From Corynebacterium glucuronolyticum (GTDB taxonomy: Bacteria > Actinomycetota > Actinomycetes > Mycobacteriales > Mycobacteriaceae), in contig JALFAQ010000021.1 of assembly GCA_022772305.1 (NCBI GenBank), forward strand, positions 1-64,000: a stretch of DNA of 64,000 bases, read 5' to 3'. Both the position numbers and the translations under genes were made by a program. Shown piece after piece: positions 7,745-17,247 of the stretch. Within the stretch, counting starts at the first letter, position 1. Each line of letters opens with the position of its first letter. Below the pieces are notes generated by a model. It had not been told where the DNA came from, searched no databases, and saw only the letters and a program-made list of their open reading frames with translations.

Positions 7745-9103
7745 TTAGATTTCCGTCATATCCAGCTCGCGAGACTCACGCATGAGCGCGATAGCGAGCA
7801 GCGAGACGATGGAAACTAAGACGAGATAGTAACCCACGGAGGCGACACCGAAGCTGGCATTCAGCCAGGTGGCTATGAACGGGGCGATTGCAGCGCCAAG
7901 GATAGAGGCAGCGTTGTAGCTGAGCCCAGAGCCCGTGTAGCGGACGTTCGTGGGGAACAGTTCCGGAAGTACAGCGGACATGGGGCCGAAGATGAGACCC
8001 ATGAGGAACATGCCGATGGTGAGGAACACCAGGGAGCTGAACAGGGTGGCCTTATCCGGCGCGAGGAACATCTCGAAGGTCAGACCGAACACGATGACAA
8101 CGACAGTGGACCAGAACAGCGTGGGCTTGCGGCCGAAGCGGTCAGCCCAGTAGCCGGACAGCGGGATGCCTACCATGAAGGCAAAGATGGAGATCAGCTG
8201 GATGACCAGGAACTGCTGGTATTCGAAGCCGAGGCCCAGACCCTTATCGCGATCGGCGATGCCGTAGGAGAGAATCCACGTGGTGACCAGGTAGAACAGC
8301 GTGTAGGTGCCGACCATGATGAAGGTGCCGGAGATGACCGGACCGAGGGCAACCTTGAAGACCTCTGTGAACGGGGCCTTGGCCTTCTTGCCCTGCTGAA
8401 CAGCCTTGGTGAAGACGGGAGTCTCATCGAGACGGATGCGGACCCACAGGCCGACGGCGACCATCACCGAGCTGAGGATGAAGGGGATGCGCCAGCCCCA
8501 CACCATGAACGGGGAGTCCAGGTGCGCGGTGTCGTGGCCCAAAACCTTGACGATGATGAGGAACAAGCCGTTGGCCAAGAGGAATCCGAACGGGGCGCCG
8601 AGCTGCGGCCACATGGCCGCGCGTGCGCGCTTCCCGTCTTCTGCGCTCTCCGTTGCCAGGAGCGCTGCACCCGACCACTCGCCGCCGAGGCCGAGGCCCT
8701 GGCAGAAGCGCATGAGCGCCAGGAGTGCCGGTGCGAGGATGCCCACCTGTGCGTAGGTGGGGAGCAAACCGATGATGAACGTGGCAATGCCCATGGTGAG
8801 GAGGGCACCGACGAGCGTTGCCTTGCGGCCGATGCGATCACCAAAGTGGCCGAACACGACCGACCCGAGCGGGCGGGCGATGAAGGCCAGGCCGAAGGTA
8901 GCAAAGGACTGGAGCAAAGCAACGGTGGGGTTATCAGTTTCCGCAAAGAAGAGGTACGGGAACACTGCCACTGCTGCGGTGGCATAGACGTAAAAATCGT
9001 AGAACTCGATTGTCGTTCCGATGGTCGAGCCAATAATCACGCGTCGTCGATTCTGTTTCGCGTGCTTCTCGGCTTCCTGTTTAACTTGGACGGCAGTACT
9101 CAC
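7745..9103 (-). CDS. MFS transporter, metabolite:H+ symporter (MHS) type
   Basis: A 452-residue inner-membrane transporter with about 12 hydrophobic helices. The N-terminal GTTIEFYDFYVYATAA segment and the loop GHFGDRIGRKATL are signatures of the MHS branch, whose known members import citrate, alpha-ketoglutarate, proline/betaine or shikimate with protons. A second copy of the loop motif, GYWADRFGRKPTL, opens the C-terminal half, and ELFPTNVRYTGSG is also typical. The substrate is not predictable. The start is GTG at 9103, with GAGG about 7 nt upstream; an ATG at 9115 would place that site inside the gene. Confidence 0.85.
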   Translation of the reverse strand: MSTAVQVKQEAEKHAKQNRRRVIIGSTIGTTIEFYDFYVYATAAVAVFPYLFFAETDNPTVALLQSFATFGLAFIARPLGSVVFGHFGDRIGRKATLVGALLTMGIATFIIGLLPTYAQVGILAPALLALMRFCQGLGLGGEWSGAALLATESAEDGKRARAAMWPQLGAPFGFLLANGLFLIIVKVLGHDTAHLDSPFMVWGWRIPFILSSVMVAVGLWVRIRLDETPVFTKAVQQGKKAKAPFTEVFKVALGPVISGTFIMVGTYTLFYLVTTWILSYGIADRDKGLGLGFEYQQFLVIQLISIFAFMVGIPLSGYWADRFGRKPTLFWSTVVVIVFGLTFEMFLAPDKATLFSSLVFLTIGMFLMGLIFGPMSAVLPELFPTNVRYTGSGLSYNAASILGAAIAPFIATWLNASFGVASVGYYLVLVSIVSLLAIALMRESRELDMTEI

Positions 9104-9522
9104 GTGGCACCTCATTTCATAAGTGTTAGAAGTTTTACTTGGGGAGGCTTCCTCAAGTTTTTGTGTTGACGCTAAGGACCTTTTCCTTTCGCGTTGGAAA
9201 AATAGTAAATCTCATGTATCAAAACTTCAATTCCGTATTGTGAGATTTCACCGGGGCATGCAGATTTCTAACCCCAATTTCTGAACATGCACCGAGAATC
9301 GGAGTGTAACAATTCCACCCTTTATATTCACCCCCGCACACACTTAGATATGCAAAACAGAATTTTCCGGGTAGAAATTGTGCGACAAATTGTCGCCCGA
9401 AAATGGTCTTTTTCTCCTTTTGCCGAGTATTCGTCCCACCACTCGGCACGTGGCCGACTACGCAGCGCGAAGCCTGCTCTCCCCCCACTTCCGTCACGCC
9501 ATTCCCCTCACGACTACGGACA
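9104..9522. other. Gene-free interval upstream of the MFS transporter
   Basis: No convincing gene is seen on either strand. It must hold the transporter promoter. A 12-nt palindrome, GTGAGATTTCAC at 9240-9251, lies 137 nt upstream of the transporter start and is a possible operator. Its spacing differs from the TGTGA-N6-TCACA of GlxR. The UPF0182 terminator closes the interval. Confidence 0.4.
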
Positions 9523-9558
9523 CGAAAAACACCGCCACCCCGTGCGGGATGGCGGTGT
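9523..9558 (-). terminator. Intrinsic terminator of the UPF0182 gene
   Basis: On the minus strand a 9-bp GC-rich stem (ACACCGCCA pairing with TGGCGGTGT) is followed by TTTTTCG, 18 nt past the stop codon. Confidence 0.85.
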
Positions 9559-9575
9559 AGGCGAGGAACTACAAG

Positions 9576-12530
9576 TTACTGGTAGTTCTTCTGGTATTCG
9601 GCGACAGCACGGTCGAGTTCATCGAGGGCGCGACCGTACTCCTCGTGAGAACCATCGCGCGCGGCGCGGACACCGTTGAGGGCCTTGTTGATGCGTTCAA
9701 TCGCAGCGGTCAGGTCACCGGAGGGAGCCGGGGTGGACGTGCTGTCACCCTTGTCCTCTGCGGGCTGCTCCTCGTCCTTCGTCGCCTCGTCGGGGCTGAC
9801 ATCGGACTCTTCCAGGTCGCTGGCCTCACGCGGGTTGATACCCACCTGAGACAGGGCCTCTGCCACCGTCGGGGCATAGCCAATCTTGCCGTCGTAGCTC
9901 ACAAGCACACGCAGGAGCTTGGGGAACGCGGACTGCTGCCCCTTCCTCTTGGTGTACATGGGCTCGACGTAGAGGATCTTGCCACCGCCCACAGGCAGGG
10001 TGAGCAGGTTACCGTTCATCACCTCGTTGGTGTTCTGCCACAGCGAGCGGTCGCGGGCCACCTGGTCGGAGGAGTCCATCGTGTCCTGTGCCTGCTTCGG
10101 TCCCAAGGTCTGGGAGTTCGTGGGCAGGACGCGGACGGTGATCTTGCCGTAGTTCTCCGGATCGGAGGTCACCGTCATGTGGGCGGAAAGGAACTCACGC
10201 TCCAGTCCACGGAACGGGGTGATGAGCTGGAACGTCGGCTTCTCAGTCTCTGGATCGGCAGCGACGACGTAGTACGGAGGCTGTCGCAGGTTCCTTCGAT
10301 CTTCGGATGCCGACGGATCATTCGGAACAGACCAGAAGGCCTCGTTCTTGAAGAATGTGCCGGGGTCATCCACATGATAACGCGCAATCAGTTCACGTTG
10401 GACCTTAAACAGGTCCTCCGGATAGCGGAGGTGGACGTTGAGCTCCTCAGGAATCTCAGACTTCGGCTTTACGGTTCCGGGAAAAGCCTCTTCCCAGGCT
10501 TTGAGGACCGGATCCTGCTCATCGAATTCGTACAGGGTGACGGTGCCGTCGTAGGCATCCACCACAGCCTTCACGGAGTTACGGATGTAGGACACCTGAT
10601 CGTAGAGCAGGCGCTGGTCGGTGCCCGTTGGGTTGAGGGCATCCTGTGTGGTCTGTGTGAGGGACGTGCGCTGCGAGTAGGGAAGGTTCGTCAGCGTGGT
10701 GTAGCCGTCCACGATCCACTTGATGGAGCCGTCGATAACGGCCGGGTACGCCTTGGAATCGGTGGTCAGCCACGGGGCGACCTTTTCCACACGTTCGCGG
10801 GGATCGCGGTTGTAGAGGATCTTCGATTCACTGTTCACACGATCGGATAGGAGGAAGTTGAGCTCCTGGAACTGGAGGGTGTAGGCGATGCGGTTGAAGA
10901 AGTTACCGATCGGCACACCGCCCTTGCCGTCGTAAGTGGACATCGTCGTGTCCGTGTCGTACTCCCAGGACTGATCGTCGCCACTGCCAACGATGGCGTA
11001 GTCGACGATGTCTGGCACCCGCGAGATGACCGTACCATAGTAGATACGCGGCTGCTTCAGGTCTAGGTCGAGCTTATCGGGGTGTCCCTCAGCCGTGTCC
11101 TTTTCCACGGTGGAAAGGTCAGCCACCGTGAACACCGGGTAGCCACCACGGGTGGAGGATGCGTCGCGGGCAACCTCATCAACGCGGTTGGCTGGTGCGG
11201 CAACGAAGCCGTTGCCGTGGGTGTACACGGTGTGGCGGTTCAGCCAGTCGTTCTGGTTGTCGGCTAGCGAGTTCGGGTTCATCTCACGGGCGGCCACCAC
11301 ATAGTCACGCACCTGGCCATCCTGCTCGTAGCGGTCGATGGACAGCGGATCTTGGAACCCGTAGAAGTTCTTCAGCTGCTGCATCTGCGTGAAGGTATCG
11401 GGCAGCACCTCCGGATCCAAGATACGAATATTGGACACGGTGGAGCTATCGGAGGCCACCTCTTCATCGCTGGTGGAGTCGGCTCCCCAGTTATCCAGGT
11501 AGGTGACGTTGTCCTCACCGATGCCGTAGGCGTAGCGCGTTGCCTCAATATTGCGGGCAATGTACGGCGACTCTGCTTCCTGGCCGTTCGGCTTCACCTT
11601 GAACTGCTGCACCACGGCGGGCCAGGCGGTGCCCACCACGAGGGAGGACAGCACCATGAGCACGGTGGCGATCGCGGGGATCCGCAGATCCTTCAAGAAG
11701 ACGGCGGAGAAGAAGGCCATGGCGACGACGAGGCCGATCACCATGAGGATGATCTTTGCCGGCAGCTGGGCGTTGATGTCCGTGTAGTTACCGCCGGTGA
11801 AGGTGGCGTACTGATTATCCAGCAGCGTGTAGCGCTGCAGCCAGTAGTTCACCACCATGAGCAGCATCCACAGGCCGGCCGTGACGGCCAGCTGAATGCG
11901 GGCGGGGCGGGAGACGAAGGCGCTCTGGCCGGTGGCGCGGTTTCCGGGGCGCAGACCACCGAGGAGGTAGTGCCCCACGAGCGCAATGAAGAACGCCACG
12001 GCCAGCAGCACAAGGAGGGAACCCACGACAAGCTGGATCAGTGGCAGGCTGAAGGCGTAGAAACCCAAGTCCTTGTGGAACTGCGGGTCCTGCACGCCGA
12101 ATTCTTGCCGGTTGAAGAAGAACAGCACGACGCGCCAGGCAGCCTGCCCCATGAGACCACCGAGGATGCCGACGATGAGGGGCAATCCGATGAGCAAGCG
12201 GTTGAGAGACTTCTCAATGACCTTGCGGTATTCATGGATCGTGGGCGACATATCGGCACCGTCGAGTTCGTCTGGCCTGTATTTAAAGGCCAGGAACCCG
12301 GCGATCCATGTCACTCCGGCTGCGATAAGCCCGAAGACAAGGAACAGGATGAGTCTTGTCACGAGCGTCTTCACAAAGACGGAGTCGTATTCGATATGCC
12401 TAAACCACAGCCAGTCTGTGTAGTACCCCACCAGCCACGGAATGAAAACGGCGAGGGCAACCACTACGGTAATCGCGGTGAGGAGCCCCCGGTTCGGTTT
12501 CCGGGCAGGTGGTCTCAGTCCGGTAGCCAC
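9576..12530 (-). CDS. UPF0182 family large membrane protein (Rv3193c-like)
   Basis: A 984-residue protein. The first third has about seven hydrophobic helices, and a long extracytoplasmic domain follows. It ends with an acidic, low-complexity Glu/Asp/Ser segment and a short helical tail. Length and layout match UPF0182 proteins, found in nearly all actinobacteria; their function is unknown. The start is GTG at 12530, with AAGGAG about 8 nt upstream. It is divergent from the PPA1309 gene and close to the Lon-like PDZ gene, the arrangement seen around Rv3193c-Rv3194c. Confidence 0.92.
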   Translation of the reverse strand: MATGLRPPARKPNRGLLTAITVVVALAVFIPWLVGYYTDWLWFRHIEYDSVFVKTLVTRLILFLVFGLIAAGVTWIAGFLAFKYRPDELDGADMSPTIHEYRKVIEKSLNRLLIGLPLIVGILGGLMGQAAWRVVLFFFNRQEFGVQDPQFHKDLGFYAFSLPLIQLVVGSLLVLLAVAFFIALVGHYLLGGLRPGNRATGQSAFVSRPARIQLAVTAGLWMLLMVVNYWLQRYTLLDNQYATFTGGNYTDINAQLPAKIILMVIGLVVAMAFFSAVFLKDLRIPAIATVLMVLSSLVVGTAWPAVVQQFKVKPNGQEAESPYIARNIEATRYAYGIGEDNVTYLDNWGADSTSDEEVASDSSTVSNIRILDPEVLPDTFTQMQQLKNFYGFQDPLSIDRYEQDGQVRDYVVAAREMNPNSLADNQNDWLNRHTVYTHGNGFVAAPANRVDEVARDASSTRGGYPVFTVADLSTVEKDTAEGHPDKLDLDLKQPRIYYGTVISRVPDIVDYAIVGSGDDQSWEYDTDTTMSTYDGKGGVPIGNFFNRIAYTLQFQELNFLLSDRVNSESKILYNRDPRERVEKVAPWLTTDSKAYPAVIDGSIKWIVDGYTTLTNLPYSQRTSLTQTTQDALNPTGTDQRLLYDQVSYIRNSVKAVVDAYDGTVTLYEFDEQDPVLKAWEEAFPGTVKPKSEIPEELNVHLRYPEDLFKVQRELIARYHVDDPGTFFKNEAFWSVPNDPSASEDRRNLRQPPYYVVAADPETEKPTFQLITPFRGLEREFLSAHMTVTSDPENYGKITVRVLPTNSQTLGPKQAQDTMDSSDQVARDRSLWQNTNEVMNGNLLTLPVGGGKILYVEPMYTKRKGQQSAFPKLLRVLVSYDGKIGYAPTVAEALSQVGINPREASDLEESDVSPDEATKDEEQPAEDKGDSTSTPAPSGDLTAAIERINKALNGVRAARDGSHEEYGRALDELDRAVAEYQKNYQ

Positions 12531-12615
12531 GTGCTACTCCTTTTCATTGATACTTCAAGTTAACGCTAGTCTAATAAATGTTTCGTAGACCCTACGATGG
12601 AGGTTCGTCTCAACC

Positions 12616-13113
12616 ATGGAATTTACCCAGCAACACCTGAACAGGGCTGTTTTGGAAGCCATTGATTTCGTCCATGCCGAGGGCTGGGGCGCCCCACCGA
12701 CTCTGTTCGCTCTGGTTCCCAGTCGATTGCTTATCGACGCCCTCCCCGACCCCGATCTCGAAGAGGCACTGTCTCTCGTGGTTCAGGAGCTTCCGGAGAA
12801 TCTCCCCGCCGGCTCCCCCGAGCTCGGCGAGTACCTCACCCGTATCGTCTGGCCGGAGCAGGTCGCCGGTGCCGTGCTCGCACAGGAGATCACCTTCCGC
12901 GACACCTCCTCCGAGGATCCGTCTCCCCGCCCGGCGCGCCTGTTTTCCGCCGCGATGCGCGATGAGGAACTGACGCAGACAATTCTGCAGCTGCAGAATA
13001 CCGATGATGGCCTGTTCACCGACGATGATTACGAGCTCCGCGGGGGCCCGGATATCGCTCCCGAGCTCATCGGAGCTTTACAGTACAGCTTCACCCTGAC
13101 GCTTGACGAGTAG
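12616..13113 (+). CDS. PPA1309 family protein
   Basis: A 165-residue acidic soluble protein resembling the actinobacterial PPA1309 family, which has no known function. It contains WPEQVAGAVLAQEI in the middle and ends in LQYSFTLTLDE. The ATG at 12616 is preceded by a GGAGG. It is transcribed away from UPF0182 and lies 31 nt before the lipoprotein gene, so those two may share a transcript. Confidence 0.8.
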   Translation: MEFTQQHLNRAVLEAIDFVHAEGWGAPPTLFALVPSRLLIDALPDPDLEEALSLVVQELPENLPAGSPELGEYLTRIVWPEQVAGAVLAQEITFRDTSSEDPSPRPARLFSAAMRDEELTQTILQLQNTDDGLFTDDDYELRGGPDIAPELIGALQYSFTLTLDE

Positions 13114-13144
13114 CCACAAAGCCCTGCCCGCTACACTGGGAACC

Positions 13145-13792
13145 ATGAAACGCGCGCTAGCAGCACTCGTACTCGCCAGCTGCACCGGTCTTGTCGCCGG
13201 CTGTGGCTCCAACGCGGAAGAGGAGACGCCGTTACCCACGACGTCCTCGGAGACCGCGCCATTGTCGACTGCACCGTCGCCGGAGACGAGCGAGTCAGAA
13301 TCGTCGACCACGTCCACGACCTCGCAAACGACCTCCGCAACCTCGTCATCGACTACGACATCGACGGGGAAGAGTTCCTCCACCAGCACCAAATTATCCT
13401 CCACCTCTGACTCGGCGGAGGATGCCGTGGAAACCGTCACAACCACGTTTGCGTCTCTTGCGCCCGCAGCGTTTTTCGACGATCTGAAAAACTGCCACCC
13501 GAACGGCATCCCCGATTCGTACTCCTGCGACGGCCCGGAGGTGGGTCAGTTCCAGTTCTTCGCCTCCGATGTGAAGGCGACCTCTACCGCCCAGGTACTG
13601 CGCGAGCTGTCCAGCTCCCGCGTCGTGGAAGAGCAGCCGCCACGGATCGTCGGCTGGTCCGTCCTCGGCTCGACGGCCATCATCACTGTCGTGGATGAGA
13701 AGAAGGGCCTCACCATGCAGCAGATGATTTCCTCCGACAAGGTGGATCCGTCCACCCGCATCACGGAGCTGGGGCTCGTCGGGACCGACTAG
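13145..13792 (+). CDS. Putative lipoprotein with a Ser/Thr-rich linker
   Basis: A 215-residue protein. A lipoprotein signal peptide ends in the lipobox LVAGC (Cys20), and a low-complexity Ser/Thr/Glu linker (residues about 25-95) precedes a small folded domain of about 115 residues holding two cysteines, KNC and YSC, that could form a disulfide. No family was recognised. Start is ATG at 13145, which puts the lipobox at the usual distance; an upstream in-frame start at 13103 would overlap the preceding gene. Likely tethered to the outer face of the cytoplasmic membrane. Confidence 0.7.
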   Translation: MKRALAALVLASCTGLVAGCGSNAEEETPLPTTSSETAPLSTAPSPETSESESSTTSTTSQTTSATSSSTTTSTGKSSSTSTKLSSTSDSAEDAVETVTTTFASLAPAAFFDDLKNCHPNGIPDSYSCDGPEVGQFQFFASDVKATSTAQVLRELSSSRVVEEQPPRIVGWSVLGSTAIITVVDEKKGLTMQQMISSDKVDPSTRITELGLVGTD

Positions 13793-13827
13793 CGCCGGCC
13801 TCTCCCCAACCCCCTTATTTTCGTTCG

Positions 13828-14898
13828 TTACTCCGCGGAGCAGCTGGTCACAGGCTGGCCAGCAGCGTAGGCATCGATGGCGGCGAGGGCCTCATCGAGG
13901 CTGGCCACCTTTGCCACTGTCATGTCGCCAGGATCCTTCTCTACGACTTCGTCACAGTTATCGGCGGGGGCGAGGAAGAGCTCTGCACCTGCCTCTTCGG
14001 CAGCAGTCATCTTGTGCTTAATTCCACCGATGGGTCCCACGGTGCCGTCCGGGTCGATGGTGCCCGTTCCCGCGATGGCAATGCCCTTGGTGGTATCGCC
14101 AGGATCGAGCTTGTCTATAACGGCCAGGGCGAACATCATGCCGGCAGACGAGCCACCAATATCGGAAAGACGGTAGTTCACGGTGACGTCACCGGACGGG
14201 TCCGCCTTCATGAGCAGACCCACATAGGGCTTGCCCTCCCTTTCCCCCACGGTGACGGGGATCTCGATCTCGTCGTCGCCGCGTCGCACGGTGAAGGTCA
14301 CCTCATCTCCCACCGCCTTCGTAGCGATGTAATCCGACACCGTTGAGGGGACGGTGACCTGGTGGCCGTCGACAAGCATGAGAACATCCTCGACCTCGAA
14401 CAGACCGTCAGCGGGGGCACCCTCCATTACCTCGGCGACCACCGTCTCCAGCGGAATCCCCAGGTGGTTGAGGGCCGCGAGGGTCGCTGCAGACTCACTG
14501 TTGGTGAAGGCCTGCTTGTTGGCCTCTTCCATGTCCTCCTCGCTGACATTCGGCGGAATGACGGAGCTCAGCGGGACGAGCTCGCGATCCTTGTCGAACC
14601 ACATGGCGATCGCGTCGCCGAGACCCAGGTCGGTGAACACACTTACCGTCAGCATGCGCAGCTGACCGTCCGTCTCATCCACCGGGGCGCCATCGATCTG
14701 GACAACCTCCTGGCCGTCGTCCGTCGTTCCCAAGACATCGAAGCTTGGCCCAGGCCCCATCGCAGCAAACGGAACACCGATGCGCAGGCCCGTGGCGCGC
14801 GACACCCCAGGCACGCTCGTGACAACGACGAGGACAAGCAGGACAAGAACCGTGACGGTTCCCCACAACACAGGAGAGGACAACTTTTTCACGACCAT
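13828..14898 (-). CDS. PDZ domain S16 (Lon-like) protease, YlbL/Rv3194c family
   Basis: A 356-residue protein. An N-terminal membrane anchor (residues about 8-28) leads to an extracytoplasmic PDZ domain and a C-terminal S16 peptidase domain. The catalytic serine lies in GGSSAGMM (about Ser251) and the lysine in GGIKHKM (about Lys294). The 43-residue spacing equals that of Lon. No ATPase domain is present, as is normal for this group. ATG at 14898 begins MVVKKLSS, followed directly by the anchor. The open frame continues upstream to 16497, but that part is a mirror of the opposite-strand gene. Confidence 0.9.
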   Translation of the reverse strand: MVVKKLSSPVLWGTVTVLVLLVLVVVTSVPGVSRATGLRIGVPFAAMGPGPSFDVLGTTDDGQEVVQIDGAPVDETDGQLRMLTVSVFTDLGLGDAIAMWFDKDRELVPLSSVIPPNVSEEDMEEANKQAFTNSESAATLAALNHLGIPLETVVAEVMEGAPADGLFEVEDVLMLVDGHQVTVPSTVSDYIATKAVGDEVTFTVRRGDDEIEIPVTVGEREGKPYVGLLMKADPSGDVTVNYRLSDIGGSSAGMMFALAVIDKLDPGDTTKGIAIAGTGTIDPDGTVGPIGGIKHKMTAAEEAGAELFLAPADNCDEVVEKDPGDMTVAKVASLDEALAAIDAYAAGQPVTSCSAE

Positions 14899-14971
14899 TA
14901 CCCTACATGTTCGCTGACAGCACACTGCAGGAATATGGCATCCACCTGGTCTACCACGGTAGGTTAGAACT

Positions 14972-16480
14972 ATGCGCAATAGATTCGGATTTACCTCTGG
15001 TAACGATGACGACAACGATCCAGACAAGGACCGCGACAATAACCAGAACGATCGCTCCGGCGACGGCGCTAGTGGTAACGGCAACGAGGGGAACAACCCC
15101 TTCGGTGGCATGCCCGGATTCTTTAGCTGGAGCTCCGATGGGGGCTTCCAACAAGGCGATTTAAACGACCTGTTCCAGCAATTTAGCTCCATGTTTAACC
15201 CCGGAGGAGAACCACCAGCTGGCAGTGCCCCAGGATTTGGCATGTTTGGTGGCCAGGGTGGCCCCGAGTCCGACGCAGACGATGACTCCCCCATCCTCGA
15301 CCGCTCCCTCGTCACCAAGACCGGCATCGAGGAGATCGGCTCCGAGCGCCGTCCCTCAGAGACGGAGAAGAAGGCCGTCGCCGAAGCTGTGCGTCTCAGC
15401 GACCTGTGGCTCGACGGCGTGACCGACTTGCCCGCCGCCGGTGGCCCCGTGGAGGCCTGGAACGCCGCTGCCTGGCTCGAGGCCACAACCGATACGTGGA
15501 TCCGTCTCACCTCCCCCGTGATTGAAAACAAGGATTCCGCAGGCGATGCCAACCTCCCCGAAGAAGCCAAGCAGATCATCGGGCCGATCAAGAACATGAT
15601 GAACCGCTTCGGCCACATGCAGGCAGCTACCCAGCTCGGTGGTGACCTCGGAGAGCTCGCCACGCAGGTGCTCACCGGCTGCGACTTCGGTCTTCCCGTC
15701 GCTCCCCGGGGCACCATCGCCGTGCTTCCCTCGCACGTTAGCGCTGCCGTAAAGAGCCTGGACATCCCCGAGGAAGAGGCCCTCATGTACATCACCGCCC
15801 GGGAGGCTGCCCGCCAGCGCCTGTTCACCCACGCCGCGTGGCTGCCGGAATCCATCATTGGCGCTGTGGAGGAATACGCCCTCGGCCTGGAGATCGACAC
15901 GAGCGAGATGGAGGAAACCATCCGCGAAATGCAGTCCGGTGGCATGGATCCCCAGCAGCTTCTTGAACAGCTGAACAACTCCGACCTTGAGCCCCGCATG
16001 TTCACCCGCAACGAGAAATCCGCCGAGCTGCTGGAAACCCAGCTCGCGCTCGTCGAGGGCTGGGTGGAACTCGTCGTCCACGAGGCACTCGTCAGCCGGA
16101 TCCCCTCCGCCGCCAAGATGGAAGAGGCATGGTCGCGTCGCTTCGCCTCCGGCGGATCCGCAGACACCGCACTGGAGGAAATCGTCGGAGTCACCATCCA
16201 GACTCCCAAGGTCGCCGCAGCATACGACCTCTGGCGTCGCGTCGGCGAGGCTGTCGGCCAGGAACGCCGCGATAGCCTGTGGAACCACCAGGACTTCCTC
16301 CCCCGCGCTGAGCACCTGGACAACTCCGCAGCCTTCATCGACGAGCTCCTCACCGATGACTTCGACCCCATTGCCGAGATCACCAAGCTTGAAGAAAGCG
16401 GCAACTTTGGCAAGGGCCACGAAGACCACGAGGGTGGCGAGGACGACACCGACGGCTCCTCCGGCCCCGACGCCGAGTAG
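14972..16480 (+). CDS. DUF2342 (zincin-like, Rv3195-type) protein
   Basis: A 502-residue protein. A Gly/Asp/Asn-rich N-terminus (about 110 residues) precedes the conserved DUF2342 core. The family is annotated as zinc-dependent metalloprotease or F420-associated, without strong experimental support. The place where an HExxH would be expected reads ITAREAARQRLFTH here, with arginines at both histidine positions, so classic zinc hydrolysis is doubtful. The C-terminus is acidic. It is divergent from the Lon-like PDZ gene, with 73 nt between the starts, the same arrangement as Rv3194c-Rv3195. Confidence 0.85.
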   Translation: MRNRFGFTSGNDDDNDPDKDRDNNQNDRSGDGASGNGNEGNNPFGGMPGFFSWSSDGGFQQGDLNDLFQQFSSMFNPGGEPPAGSAPGFGMFGGQGGPESDADDDSPILDRSLVTKTGIEEIGSERRPSETEKKAVAEAVRLSDLWLDGVTDLPAAGGPVEAWNAAAWLEATTDTWIRLTSPVIENKDSAGDANLPEEAKQIIGPIKNMMNRFGHMQAATQLGGDLGELATQVLTGCDFGLPVAPRGTIAVLPSHVSAAVKSLDIPEEEALMYITAREAARQRLFTHAAWLPESIIGAVEEYALGLEIDTSEMEETIREMQSGGMDPQQLLEQLNNSDLEPRMFTRNEKSAELLETQLALVEGWVELVVHEALVSRIPSAAKMEEAWSRRFASGGSADTALEEIVGVTIQTPKVAAAYDLWRRVGEAVGQERRDSLWNHQDFLPRAEHLDNSAAFIDELLTDDFDPIAEITKLEESGNFGKGHEDHEGGEDDTDGSSGPDAE

Positions 16481-16536
16481 TCACCGGCTGGTGGCACGTG
16501 TTCGCGCGTGCTCCTTATCCACGCAACTAGCGGACG

Positions 16537-17037
16537 CTAGCCGGCATCGGCATTACTTCTACGGCCCCACCAGCCGTACGCTTCCAAGTAGCCCTGCGCC
16601 CTCTCGGCGTGGGGCACTTTGTCTGCCCACCTGTAAAACTCCGGCCCGTGGTTGGGCACGAACGTATGCACCAGCTCATGCACGACCACCGCATCCAGCA
16701 CATACTGCGGCACCTTTTGCAGGCGGTGGGAGATACGGATTGTGCCACGGGCGGGGGTGCACGACCCCCACCGAGAGTTTTGGTTAGTTACCCAGCTAAT
16801 ACTTGTCCATTCTGCCTTCCCCTCCAGCACCGTCCGGTTCAGCCGGTGAGCTGTCTCCTCAAGGTCTACGACGGGTACCGCCTTGGCCTCAACCTTTTCC
16901 AACAGCTCCCGTGCAAGCTCCTGCGCCTGCTTTTCCGGCATCCGGGCAGGAACGCGGACTTCAAACACATCCCCCTTGAGCCGCCCCTGGACACTCTTCT
17001 TGCGACGCGACGAGCGGATGATCCTTATTTCTGGCAC
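16537..17037 (-). CDS. YgjP/SprT-like (DUF45) metallopeptidase
   Basis: A 166-residue protein with NSRWGSC, a signature of the YgjP-like M48 group, followed by VVVHELVHTFVPNHGPEFYRW. That segment supplies the zinc-binding HELVH and a third ligand in NHGPEF. Members are small soluble metal-dependent hydrolases of uncertain substrate. The gene converges on DUF2342 and diverges from the cyclodehydratase-like gene, with 210 nt between the starts. The motif looks intact, so the enzyme is probably active. Confidence 0.85.
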   Translation of the reverse strand: MPEIRIIRSSRRKKSVQGRLKGDVFEVRVPARMPEKQAQELARELLEKVEAKAVPVVDLEETAHRLNRTVLEGKAEWTSISWVTNQNSRWGSCTPARGTIRISHRLQKVPQYVLDAVVVHELVHTFVPNHGPEFYRWADKVPHAERAQGYLEAYGWWGRRSNADAG

Positions 17038-17247
17038 GGTTATGTAGTCTACGGTCTCCAGCTAGAGCGCGCGGATTGGACGGCGCAGATTCCCAACGAA
17101 GCAGGCAGAGACAGGCGCAGAGACAGGCATAGCCTGCCCGCTCATCTAAGTGTCGATATCGTGCGCATCCGCTTGCCGTGCAGACTCCCCCACCGTGCGG
17201 TAACGTGACATGCATCGGGAGGATTTCAGAGAGACCTTGGGGGTTAT

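Noticed and set aside
9240..9251. GTGAGATTTCAC as a GlxR site
   Set aside because: The half-sites are 4 nt apart, not 6.
9219..9497. 92-codon minus-strand ORF between the MFS and UPF0182 genes
   Set aside because: No ribosome site and no family; it crosses an AT-rich promoter-like region.
11352..12563. 403-codon plus-strand open frame within the UPF0182 gene
   Set aside because: His/Glu/Asp-rich mirror of a well-supported membrane protein on the other strand; common in GC-rich DNA.
14899..16497. Long minus-strand open frame continuing upstream of the Lon-like PDZ gene, opposite the DUF2342 gene
   Set aside because: It is a mirror of the plus-strand gene: Ser/Pro/Arg-rich, no family, no ribosome site. 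The PDZ gene has a good start at 14898 just before its membrane anchor.
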